Source of the DNA: Lactifluus volemus
Lineage: Eukaryota; Basidiomycota; Agaricomycetes; Russulales; Russulaceae
Reading direction: 5' to 3'
DNA: 36,587 nucleotides
Assembly (NCBI GenBank): GCA_022376515.1
Contig: WTXI01000344.1
Span: 1 to 36,587, forward strand
Shown here one piece after another: positions 1-9,994 of this stretch. The position numbers were made by a program, and so were the translations under genes. Within the stretch, counting starts at the first letter, position 1, and the number at the start of each line of letters is the position of its first letter. The notes below the pieces were generated by a model that saw only the letters and a list, made by a program, of their open reading frames with translations, made no database searches and had not been told where the DNA came from.

Positions 1-346
1 GTGCATGCCGAAGATCTTAACGTGTATAATATCACCTGCGGCGCAAATCGTAAGAAGAGAGGGAAACGAAGCGATAGGGAAGATCGCCGCGATGTCCGGT
101 ACACGTGTCCCTACCACCATCGAACACGCCCCGAACGGCAGCGTAGAATCACGCACCGAACATTTTGCTCCATTCTGCGAATGGTATCCAGGCTGATTCA
201 AATGGCCAGTCGAAGAGGTTGTCTATGAGCGGCCAGCCGCGGGGACCAGGAGGAAGCGGGAGAGCGGATGCTCCGCGACGACTGCGGACCAGGAATCCGA
301 CAGTGAGGATTGCAACTGCGATATAAATTGCCTCTGGAGCAAACAT
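1..346 (-). CDS. Cytochrome P450, N-terminal part (runs off left edge)
   Basis: This is the 5' end of a microsomal cytochrome P450 monooxygenase. Exon 1 is 346-157, a 121-bp GT-AG intron is 156-36, and exon 2 is 35 to beyond base 1. The ATG at 346 was chosen because it directly precedes a hydrophobic membrane anchor (about residues 4-18), a basic stretch (RSRRG) and the proline hinge LPPGPRGWPLIDN. An in-frame ATG further upstream would add a tail that does not look like a P450. After splicing the protein continues FGDIIHVKIFG, the usual P450 beta-1 start, which supports the intron. The heme-binding half lies outside the window, so subfamily, substrate and intactness cannot be judged. The hinge and beta-1 region resemble fungal P450s often annotated as ordA-like. 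No partner gene is visible. Confidence 0.85.
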
Positions 347-1204
347 GGTGAACGAATGCGCTTTGCTGGTTGCAGGAAAGTGTGTGTAATGGGGATTGGG
401 GTGAAAAGGAAAAGAAAAGGACAAAGGAACGCAAGTGCGGCGGCCACCAGTTAAAGTAGTCAAGGATCGGGGGGGGAGAGGTAATAAAGGTTTCAAACGA
501 GCATAACAATTAAGAGCGGAGGAAAGGTTGAGACAGGTGGTCTTAATAGGCCGCCAAATCCGGATTGACTGATGCTATCAGTCAGAGAACGAATGTTTCA
601 CCCAGTTGCTGTAGATTGATAATTGAGTTTTTACTTGACGGACATCGACGCACGGGGAAAGTTGGTGAGACGTGTCAAATTTTGATGCAGAGCTATACTC
701 AAGCAAAGCTGCAAGGGGACCTCGTTTTTGCACTTTGCTTGGCAGCAGCCTGGCGAGACAGTCGTGTCCTTGTCGATACATCGTTTTCTCACGGTCTTCT
801 CATAATAAAGCCATCTTCCGGATCATGAATGAAATCGATGAACTTGACGCCGGAAAATCTGGACATGGACAAGACAACAAGGAAAGATGACAAGGATATC
901 TTGAGCGGTGGCCGCAAATAACGATCAGTTTTGGGCTGTTGCCGCCAACTGAAACCAATTTAGGTATATTTTAAAAAAAATCTTATTGTAACCAGCACAA
1001 CTGTTGGTTCCAGTTATTGTGATTTTTACTATAATTTGAAAACTCTGCTCTGAGCTAGTTTGTCTCTGCATTAAAGTAAAGTGATACGCCCGTAGCCCAG
1101 GGTTGAGAGCGGGTTAAACGGGCCGTAGCATCCATCGTGCCCAATCTAGACGCCTGAGAGTTACCCTTGAGCACGGTGAGCAAGCAAGAGAGAGCCATCT
1201 AACA
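347..1204. other. Intergenic region between divergent P450 and F-box genes
   Basis: This spacer of about 860 bp lies between a minus-strand P450 start and a plus-strand F-box start, so both promoters should be here. An AT-rich stretch at about 960-1075 contains A and T runs. Short open frames here show no recognisable domain or splice-supported continuation. No RNA gene was recognised. Confidence 0.5.
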
Positions 1205-3079
1205 ATGTCACTTCCACCTCTCTTCTCACTTTCAAACGAACTTCTCCTTGAAATCATCTCTCATCTCCCTCCAAAGGATATCTGCACATGTCGACTCGCC
1301 TGCTTCAAGTTGAACGCACTCATCGTCAACTCACAGCTGATCCAATACATCATTCGTACAGCAAAGTCAGGAGTCTTTGACTCACTTGATCCCGGCCTTT
1401 CCCTACCTGAACGTCAAGACGCCCTTCAACAATGGGAATCCGCGTGGGCCGAGATGGACCTTCGTAAGCCTCGCGTCCGAATCCATGCCCCAGTCACCCC
1501 CAGAAATGGCCAACCGGTTGAATTTTCCTTTGGTCGATATTTCGTCGTTATCCGCGAGGGATACGGGTGGCCACCAGGTTACTCCTTCCTGGACATGCGT
1601 ACAGCATTCTCACCACAGGATGATGATACCGCCCGCTGGACCAAGATTGAAATCGAGACCCCTAACGTCCTCGTGTTTGCCTTTGCATCAGAGCTTGATC
1701 TCTCCGTCGCCATTTCGTGCGTATATCGGTTACGCTCGCCCTCTCCTCCCCTTCCCATGTAGGACTCGCTCAATCCCTGTCGCCTATAGGGCACCCTCCA
1801 CCATTCGCCGCCATCAGACGACTTTGAAGATCAGTCCTATGGATTTTACTACGGGCAAGCCACATCCGTTGGCATCCCAACCTGTATTAGAGGTTACCGT
1901 ACCCGGCGCGTCTGCTTACAACCTATCAGATACAGAGGTCATAGGTGACTACATCCTCTACTGGGTCGGGAGCCCGGTATTTTCCCACACCAACGAGGGC
2001 ACGTTGTCCAACATCTACTTGGTCGCATGGAAAGAAGGTTGGGTATCCGAGGTCAGTCCGCACTTCTACATTCACCCTCTGCCTTGCCCGTCATCCCAGA
2101 CCATTTGGTTTAGCTTCGTCACAACGAGTCAGGGGTGTACGGTTCCGTCTTATCGGTATTATCGGAGGAGACCATCCTCCTCGTTCGACTACGTGACCCA
2201 GCTCTCGAGCTATGTCGGCTGACCAACATCGGTGGGCCTAACCAATCACTCGAAACGGTCTGCATCCTGTCCCTCCCGGGACTCCTTCCGGGCGCATGTC
2301 TCCGTTGGGCGACCTGCTTTGGCGAACACCCCGGCCACGCGCTCTTCTCTCAAAAACGCCACTCGAGTGATGGTGGAGGCCCCTCGAGTCGACTGTCACA
2401 ACAGGGGCGGCGCTACCAGCGCAGGCGCCACCTGCGGTCCGTTCCCTCGGACGGCATTGTCAGCGTGGTGATGCACATACACAGTAAGTCAGGATACTTT
2501 CGCACGATCGATCTATCCGTACGGTGCCGCACGCTATTGGCGTTCGCCGCTGGGAATGTGCCGGAGGTGGAAGAAGAAGAAAATGGAGGAGGAGGAGGAC
2601 CTCGTGTGGTACCATGGGAAGAGTGGGGACCAGAAGGTACACGAATTCTAGAGCACGACTCGCACACGTGGGGTTCCCTCGTGGGCGAACGGCGTGCGAC
2701 GGTCGGACAGAAGCGTTTGGTGGCGCGCATCACCATGCGTGATTACAATCCTTTTCGCATCGCGCTCGCGCTCGCGCGACTCGGTGGACCCGAGATGGAA
2801 ACCGAATTTCCGTCCGGTTGCAAGATGAAGGTCGTCACCGCACCGTCGTCGTTCGACGCGGGCGACTTGTTCAGTCATCGAGTGGAGACGCGGATGCCGT
2901 TTGTCGAGACGGTCACGCCGTACCCTGGATGTGAGGGTATATTCATGGATGAAGACAACCTCTTGGTCGAAGTACGCACAAAAGTGAGTTACCCTTTTTC
3001 ACATTTACGATGAAAATCATGAAATGATCGCTCTTCTATCTAGGAGAGAGAGAGAAATTTCTTTTTGCATTGCTTATGA
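1205..3079 (+). CDS. F-box domain protein, four exons (paralogue of 6380-8357)
   Basis: This is probably a substrate adaptor of an SCF ubiquitin ligase. Exons are 1205-1716, 1763-2051, 2129-2983 and 3044-3079, giving 563 aa; all junctions are GT-AG and keep frame. Residues about 5-45 form an F-box (LSNELLLEIISHLPPKDI, then CRLACFKLNAL), which in this family binds Skp1. The rest has no named domain but shares motifs with the gene at 6380: AWKEG, GEHPGH, VVPW-EWGP, GERRA and RDYNP-RI. The third acceptor (2128) was chosen because it keeps the frame common to both paralogues. The last exon is a micro-exon ending NFFLHCL, matching QFFLYRM in the paralogue. A Gly/Glu-rich insert lies at about 2565-2600. 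F-box identity is seen; the partner and target are unknown. Confidence 0.8.
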
Positions 3080-4394
3080 TCCTCTCTACCCGTACACGCG
3101 TCCCCCATTAGATAGCTATTTGTAAGTTTTAAAAGGAATTGATGTTTTCAAGACTTTTTCCAAGGGAAGACCTGAGACTAGACGCGTAACTAGTAGTACT
3201 GCGGATGGTCATGATCACTACTAGAAAAGCACAAAAGTACGGAAAGGAAGGGCGTGCGGAAAGGAACTGGAAGACTCGAACGCCGTTCCACACGGGGTGC
3301 GGAGGTTGGGCTCCCATTTCCTTTACACTATTTAACTCTTCAGGCTTCACTGGCAGGCTCAAGAGCTTCGTGCCCTTTCGCCGTCTGAGCGATTACCATT
3401 GACGCCGGACGCTCCTTGTGGCCAGTTTGGTCGTGTTTGTGGGAGTAGACAAATCCCTGAAGTAGTAGTATTAGTTGTCTCGGGCGTAGTAAGCCTCAGT
3501 TGATATCCCTGCAGACGAAAGGTTAGGGCTGACGTTTGGGGACTTTCCACCTGCAACGGTTGTTGAATCTCCGTTAATATATATCACGAAGCCACACCTA
3601 CCGTTGATCTGCTGGACCAAAATCTATCATGAAAATCCTTATCAGAATGATGAACTCGGACTTGGGGGTGGGTCGGAAAATGGAGAGCGTCGACTCAGAT
3701 CATATGTGAAACAACATCCCCAACACGCATTTCCCGACCACACGCCGAGCACCCCTTTTGCATTCGTGATCAAGGTCGATCGTTTCGTCACGATATATAT
3801 TTTTCAGTGAATCGTAACGGCTTCAGTTAATGAGCAAGTTTGCGGCGTCCTCGTAGTCACGGCTGTGCAGAGCGTGAGCACGACCGTCGAGGTGCGGCCC
3901 CATTGCTTATTTTGTTTTTCGTTTTTACCTTCAAACATTAGGTTTTGCTATGGTTGAAGATAGTGTATGAGTGAGCGTTCGTTGACTCTTATTATTTCTT
4001 CCGGTTCATTTTCCTGTACTATATTAAAAAAGTCACGTATACCTTGACTTCATGATAACTTACCAGAAAGAGAAAGTCTGGGAGAAAGTGCTTACGTCAC
4101 TCTGTGACGTGCGATATACTTCTGCGGCACCATTCACACGGGCGTCGGACTTGATACAGGATACGAGGACTACGATACCACAGTAAAAAGGCTATTACAT
4201 GAATCCAACAAACATTCAGACAGGTAGTAGCTACCAGAGATACGGTGACCGGCTTAGTGATCCAAAGAACTAAACAATGAACGCTAATGAACATCCACTA
4301 ACTTCACGATCATAAAGGTTGGTGAATACTGGGTGAGGAGGGAGGACATGAAGGCGAGGCGAGGGATTTTCAGCGTCTCCGAGCACCTCTGGAC
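3080..4394. other. Intergenic region without recognised genes
   Basis: About 1.3 kb lies between convergent F-box genes. It holds scattered TAGTA/ACTAGT motifs (about 3188-3200 and 3460-3475). Open frames here have no domain signature and no plausible splicing. Nothing else was recognised. Confidence 0.5.
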
Positions 4395-6161
4395 TCAGTC
4401 GTGAGAGTCTGACGGCATGTGGCATTTCTCTTGATGAACCTTTAATAGATGAGGACGACTCCTTGGCCATGTAAACGATAAGCAATTCGGACAGGTTCCC
4501 GGCCGGCGGTGGCTGTCTTCTATGTGACGTTTCCGAGCCTGCTTCGTGGCGAAGCGGGCTCCACACACGTCGCATGTGTGCCATCGTGGCCTTTCGGGAT
4601 ACTGGCCCACTACGTTCGACGACCGGTGCTGCAGATGCACAGGATGGCCTGCGGCCTGTCGTTCACTGACAAATAATGTCAACGCATCATGAACATCTGG
4701 AGTTCCAGAAGAATGGGTGAGCACTTCCAGGTTCGGCAAGAACTCCATAGATGGTTCTCCATCCTCCGAACGGAGAGAACAAGAGAGTCCCTTGAGGTAT
4801 TCGCCTTCCACATGAAGGACCTTCACATTGTTGAATGGTTCGAGAAGTTTGCGCCACTGTGTTCGATCGATGTCATTGTGCCGTTCTGATGACCAACTGT
4901 GCTCCCAGAAAGTGATCTTGAGTTTCTTCACAGCACGGAGTATTGGCGAAAGGGGACGAAGGAGCTGCGCTGCAGATGCTACCTGCGAATCGATGTGTCT
5001 GCATATGATCCCCAGGTCCAAGGGGTTTGTCAAGAGTGACGAAGCCGACGTAGTCTCCGTGTTGACTCTAAAACAGTCATCATAGAAACAAAGCCAGAGA
5101 TCAGCCGGGATGACACCCTTCGACAACTGTATGAACCGCGAAAGTCGCGGAACAGTGAATGTGAGCTGATTGAAAAATGTGACCCGGAACATGCGGAGGA
5201 CAGGGGTCGTGATCCGAGAAAGAATGACTTCCAGGTAAGTGCTGACACCTTGAAATGAAAAGAAGCTGAGATTAGGAAGGGGAACATGGGTCATTATGGT
5301 TGTATCCACAACATCGCGACTGGGAAGAGCGAAGTCGAATTCAATAGCTAGTCTCTCTAGCTGGGGCATGAGTGAAAGCTGTGTGAGCATATGGTTCGGA
5401 GGAAAGTAGGCAGATGCCGGGATATTGACAAGCCAGAGAGAGTCAAGGCCGCCATTAGATGTGAGTATGGGAGATCGGATTGCCAGTGGAAGGGCGACGC
5501 GCTGCAGATAGATGCGGCGTAGACTAGGTGCCCGGAATGTCCGAGGAAGTGTGAAGCTTATAACATCGGCCTTCAAGCGACAATTGATAGACAGGTATTC
5601 CAGAATTGGGAAGTCACCGCCCATGGCCGAGATAAGCCTCTGCAAAATCGCAGCTGGCATCCAAAGGACAATAGTATGCACACGATCACGGTGCGAGATT
5701 GCGAGGAGTGCATGCTCCTCATCTTCTGGGGCCGCAAAGAGATCCATGTAAACGATGGCGAGCGGCAACGGCGGTGAATGTGCCAGCATCTCTGCTACAG
5801 GCACCTTTTTCATATTCATGTTGGTGCAGAGAAGGTGGAGATCGAGTAGAGATGGGGAGGCAAGAATAATACGCCGCCACCTTCGGGAAACCTGAGCCAG
5901 CTTGTACCACCAACGTAGGCCCAGCCAGTTGGCATTAAAAGTATCTTCGCGTTCGCGCACTGGTGCGGAATGGAGTCGAAAGATATAGAATATGTTGAGA
6001 AGGATATCGTTGTTGAGAATGGAGATAGGTGAGTGTAGTCTATTGGTAGTGGGTCCTATTATAGGCTGGTGAACAGGACCCTGAAAGGAAAAGACTGGAA
6101 CACCACTTTGTGCACGGCGCTTCTGCCTTTTGATGGCGGTGGTAGACAAGTAATCTGACAT
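4395..6161 (-). CDS. F-box/LRR-like protein with C-terminal zinc fingers
   Basis: This single-exon gene encodes 588 aa. An F-box-like segment lies at about residues 42-112 (PISILNNDILLNIFYIF, then LAQVSRRWRRIILASPSLLDL). A long leucine-rich body to about residue 520 is built like the F-box genes at 19172 and 23112 in this window. The last 62 residues are different. One good C2H2 finger has C530, C533, H546 and H551. A second, irregular one has C557, C560, H571 and H576, with further C/H residues to 581. The F-box part would act as an SCF adaptor; the fingers could bind nucleic acid or protein. The start precedes a basic stretch (KRQKRR, about residues 11-16) that could be a nuclear signal. 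The combination is unusual, and the two intact or near-intact relatives here stop where this tail begins. Confidence 0.8.
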   Translation of the reverse strand: MSDYLSTTAIKRQKRRAQSGVPVFSFQGPVHQPIIGPTTNRLHSPISILNNDILLNIFYIFRLHSAPVREREDTFNANWLGLRWWYKLAQVSRRWRRIILASPSLLDLHLLCTNMNMKKVPVAEMLAHSPPLPLAIVYMDLFAAPEDEEHALLAISHRDRVHTIVLWMPAAILQRLISAMGGDFPILEYLSINCRLKADVISFTLPRTFRAPSLRRIYLQRVALPLAIRSPILTSNGGLDSLWLVNIPASAYFPPNHMLTQLSLMPQLERLAIEFDFALPSRDVVDTTIMTHVPLPNLSFFSFQGVSTYLEVILSRITTPVLRMFRVTFFNQLTFTVPRLSRFIQLSKGVIPADLWLCFYDDCFRVNTETTSASSLLTNPLDLGIICRHIDSQVASAAQLLRPLSPILRAVKKLKITFWEHSWSSERHNDIDRTQWRKLLEPFNNVKVLHVEGEYLKGLSCSLRSEDGEPSMEFLPNLEVLTHSSGTPDVHDALTLFVSERQAAGHPVHLQHRSSNVVGQYPERPRWHTCDVCGARFATKQARKRHIEDSHRRPGTCPNCLSFTWPRSRPHLLKVHQEKCHMPSDSHD

Positions 6162-6379
6162 GTGCTCAGATAAAGGTGTTAAGACAGGTATGAGACAGGC
6201 ATGAGGAAATCAATTACATAATACTACATTTGAAACTCCGCACTGATGACTCAGGATTTCCTTTTTTATGGTAGGGACGTCATCCAAATCCACAATCCAC
6301 AGGGTTGTTGAACGCTACCTGTGACCATCATATCTCACGTCGTCTCGAAATCTACGCTCAGTTTTAATACTAGGACAGA

Positions 6380-8357
6380 ATGCCCCCGAAACCTCAGCTG
6401 CTTGATCTCCCAAATGAGCTCATGGAACAAATCCTCTCCCTTCTCTGTCTCGAAAGCCCTGCGGACATCATCGCATGTCGGCTGGTTTGCCGTGCGCTTA
6501 ATGCGTTGGTCCAGCACTCAGTGCTCGTGCAGTATCTTATGCACGTATCACTTCTCGGTGCGTACGACCCCTTCGCAGCGGGAGTTGCTGCGCCGGCGCT
6601 CCCAGAACGCATGGCGGAGCTGCGGGCTTGGGACGATGCCTGGAGTGTCGTAGGCGACCTCCTGCAGCACGAGCCGGACGTACGTATCGCCCCACCGGAC
6701 ATGGACATCGACGTAGACTTTGAATCTGACGATACCTCTGCGTTACCTTCGCGCCGATTCCGCCACCGCTACTCATTCAACCCCTGGTTCATTGTCGCGG
6801 CCCGCGAGGGTCCCCATCTGCGCGCGGGATACTCTTACCTGGATGTTCATGAATGTTATCGCCGCACTACGGCACCGGGTGACGGCGACGCATCCACGCA
6901 GAGCAACGATGACGAATTTCAATGGTCGAGGGTCGAAGCCCCGGTGCGGAATGCTATCGTATTAGCGCTGGCACCCGAGCTGGATCTAGCCGTGGCCATC
7001 TCGTGCGTGGTCTATCGTCCTCTCCTGTCGTCGTTATACTGATCAAGCTGTGATGATAGTGGAGATCGTGGGGACCCCGATGCAGTGACAATGAGTGGTC
7101 CTTTGGAGGTGTACCCGTTCCGCTTTCGCGACGGCATGCAGCACCCGTGCGCCCTAATGCCTGTAATTTCGGTCCCTGCTGCCGGTGCGTCGACGCACAG
7201 TAAGCCGCAGGTGCAGATACTCGGAGATTACCTGTTGCTATGGATCGGTGGGCCTGCTATGGATGGCGATGGCGTATGCAAGGTGTTCTTGATCGCATGG
7301 AAAGAAGGCACGATTACGCTGGTGAGCATCACCAAATCCTGGCATTCATAATTCATAACTATTGACAGCTGAGGGAAAGTCCCGCGGGAGAGTATGGTTC
7401 CATCCCAGCTATGATTTCCGAAGATGTCTTGGCATTTGTCCAGCTGAACCCCCCGGGAATCGAACTTTGCCGGGTATCAAACATGAACGGAGACAGCTTT
7501 GGGAGTGTTCCGTATGTGAACAAGCTGTGTACACTTCTTCTTCCCCCCCTGAAGGACGGTGCCCGTACGGACTGGGCCATCTGCGTCGGAGAACACCCTG
7601 GCCACCAAAAGTTCTCCCATGGACCCTGGGCGGAGTATCACCGTACGCCCCCCCATCGACAGTTTCGTCTTTCGACAAGGGATAGCATTGTAAGCACCAT
7701 GATACAGATCACAGGCAAAAATGGGCGGGTGCGCATCTACGACATGGCGGTGCGCTCTGCCACCTTACTCGCGCATGTTGCTGCAATGGATGCAACGTCA
7801 GGCGGATCGTTGCCACCGTCTGATGGTGGTCGTGTTGTGCCGTGGGCTGAGTGGGGACCACATACGACGAGCATGTCGGACCACACGCACATTGGATGGA
7901 ATGACTTGCTAGGCGAGCGGAGAGCAATGATAGACGCGAGCGGCCTTAGAATGCGTATCCGCGACTACAACCCGTACCGCATCTGGAAGGCGAGTCTACC
8001 TGCGAGACGTCGTCAAGGTGGAGGGGAGAGTGATCCTGATCTTGATGCCGATCAGGATGAGGTCTTCCGCCGCCGGCCGACCCCTCGCATGGTCAACAAA
8101 ACTAGCTCAATACGGGCCGCGGAATGGTTCGAAGATGACGTTGTGACGGCCCTCCCATATGTGGATGTTGTCGTATACATACCAGGATGCAGGGCAATTC
8201 ACATGCAACAGGACCAGCTGCTTCTTCACGTGGATGATGTGAGCTCGTCTGTTTCTGTTCACTGATGGTTCAACCCCCTAATCACAGTTACCAGTTCTCC
8301 CGAAGGCCGCATGCGTATCCCGGTCCTGTGGAACAATTTTTCTTGTATCGCATGTAG
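6380..8357 (+). CDS. F-box domain protein, four exons (paralogue of 1205-3079)
   Basis: Exons are 6380-7002, 7060-7321, 7369-8238 and 8295-8357, giving 605 aa with all frames joined. The F-box is at about residues 5-50 (LLDLPNELMEQILSLL, then CRLVCRALNAL). Compared with the gene at 1205 it has the same intron order and phases and shares GEHPGH, VVPWAEWGP, GERRA and RDYNPYRI. An acidic insert rich in D/E/S lies at about residues 95-115. The last acceptor was set at 8294, not the AG at 8287, because only 8294 yields a short tail ending EQFFLYRM, the counterpart of the paralogue's NFFLHCL. The role would be an SCF-type adaptor; the target is unknown. Together with the 1205 gene it looks like a local duplication separated by an unrelated-type F-box gene on the other strand. 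Confidence 0.8.
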
Positions 8358-8590
8358 TAATACAATGTTCTTTCGCAATTTTTTTTTTACCCCTCAAGGT
8401 CCGCTTGGGACCACGTGGTAGTCGATTAGGTGGAAAATTTAGTCTCAGTATTCTAGGTACCGCTAATTTCTGAGAGAAAAAAAAGTTGTCAGGTAGTAGC
8501 AGGGGAATTGTAGTTGTAGTCGATAGGCGCGTGTACGTTTCGACACCCTTGGATGACCATGTCTCGCACAATCGTCCATATCATGCTCTC

Positions 8591-8956
8591 TTAAAGAATC
8601 TTTGCACTCATCGCAGTCCCGGCGTCCTCAAAAAAAAAAAATTCTGACGAGCTTATCGTTGAACGTTGAATGTCCGGCATGGTTAACTTGCCTCTTGTCA
8701 TGTTGTTTTGTATCTTGAGTAAGTCAAGTGCGCATCTGACAACCAAGAACGTGCCGTCACCCCCAGAGGCGGTGAAAGACCGCGTCGGCTTCGGCCCAGG
8801 CGTGACGGGCAGTGCCTCTGATGCCACCAATTGTTCCGAGTCGGTAAGGTCGATAACTTCTCGTGAAAAGTGGGGCGACTTCCTTCGAGGTGGGTCGAGT
8901 ATCGAGGTGATGCAATCTGCGGGGGGAGGATCCCCGCTTAAATATGGACGGAACAT
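8591..8956 (-). CDS. Doubtful small ORF with a VIDLT motif
   Basis: This 121-codon open frame starts at 8956. Its only notable feature is VIDLTDSE at about residues 34-41, which fits the hydrophobic-acidic pattern of SUMO-interacting motifs. The 3' end reads through a long A/T run (FFFF), which argues against it as written; a real gene would probably splice before that. No homologous family was recognised and there is no paralogue in the window. It is listed because the gap from 8358 to 9240 has nothing better. It may be a chance frame. Confidence 0.2.
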   Translation of the reverse strand: MFRPYLSGDPPPADCITSILDPPRRKSPHFSREVIDLTDSEQLVASEALPVTPGPKPTRSFTASGGDGTFLVVRCALDLLKIQNNMTRGKLTMPDIQRSTISSSEFFFFEDAGTAMSAKIL

Positions 8957-9240
8957 CGCGCAATGCGGTCAGCGCATCACGCGCCAAGTTACATGTGTGC
9001 GCAGCCCTGCTCGGCGATGCGGCCTGAGTGCAGAGACGACACGTCTATTTTCGACAGTTTTGTGGTTTCACAGGCACTGGAGGGATAGGAGCGTCAAACT
9101 GTATACCTTGACGCTTCCCCTTCGTTTGCTGTACAAATATCTGTAGTACAGGGCGATATATATATAAATTAACATAGTGACTTTCACGTGCCTCCCCTCG
9201 CATCGGTGCAGCCGAGTCATCCCTCCTCGGTTGAGTCATC

Positions 9241-9922
9241 TTATAATCTTTCAACGACAGACTCGATGATCTCGACTTCGACGTCAGAAATATCGTATTC
9301 TTTGAGAAGCTCCAGGCACTTGGAGACCACCTCGATGCCGTCATAGCCATTGAGAGATGCGGGCTTCACACCGATCCAGAGGACGACAGGTGCAAACCAC
9401 ATGTCTTCAGAGTCTCCGATGCGGACAATATTGAGGCTGGTCCACTGGACCTTCATCGATTTGAGAAGGTCAGACACCTGAGGAGCAAGGCGGTCTCCCC
9501 AGACATGTCTGATAGGGTGATTTCCGGGAATACCGAGCTCCTTCAACTTCCAGTTCTCCTCCGGGCCAGAAGGTACTTCCCACAGAGTAGTGCTAGAACG
9601 AGCGACCAAAGTTGGAGAAGAGCGGAGGCCGAGGTAGTAGAAATTGGCTTCCATTGCAGACAGGGGGGTTGGGAGCTCAGGATGTGGGTGGGAGATATCT
9701 CCTGTGGAGAGAGCATGACGGAGGGCCAAGATATCAGGGTCGGTCTGATCCTTCTCTGCCGCGGCGACGCAGCTTGCCATGAAATTAGGATCATCAGCTG
9801 GAGAGATCGGTCACGGGGGGAGGAAGAGAGGAGACGAGTAGTTGAGCAAAGGAAGGCAGAAAAAGTGATGAGGACTCACTTCTCATAACCTTGGGCTTTT
9901 TTGAACGCTTTGAGCGTGGCAT
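9241..9922 (-). CDS. Hypothetical protein, short member of a basidiomycete family
   Basis: Two exons, 9922-9880 and 9797-9241, are joined by an 82-bp GT-AG intron (9879-9798) and encode 199 aa. The first exon gives a very basic N-terminus (MPRSKRSKKPKV), a possible nuclear signal, which joins in frame to TDDPNFM. A TATAAATA box lies about 65 bp upstream on the same strand. The body includes YYLGLRSSP, ARSSTT-W, VWGDRLA, WTSLNIVRIGDSED, APVVLWIGV-P and VSKC-ELL--YDISDV-VEI-ESVV. From memory these match the N-terminal domain of a fungal hypothetical family that usually runs for several hundred residues. Here the frame stops right after ESVVERL, so the copy seems to be only that domain. The function is unknown. 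No splice donor that would extend it was seen near the stop. Confidence 0.7.
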
Positions 9923-9986
9923 CTTGTATTTGTATTGAGGAGTTGACTTGGTGTGGAACAAGAGATTGTTAAGAGGTAAAACAAGG

Positions 9987-9994
9987 TATTTATA
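9987..9994 (-). promoter_or_regulatory. TATA box of the 9241-9922 gene
   Basis: TATAAATA on the minus strand lies about 65 bp upstream of the ATG at 9922. The spacing is normal for a fungal core promoter and supports the choice of the short basic first exon. Confidence 0.5.
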
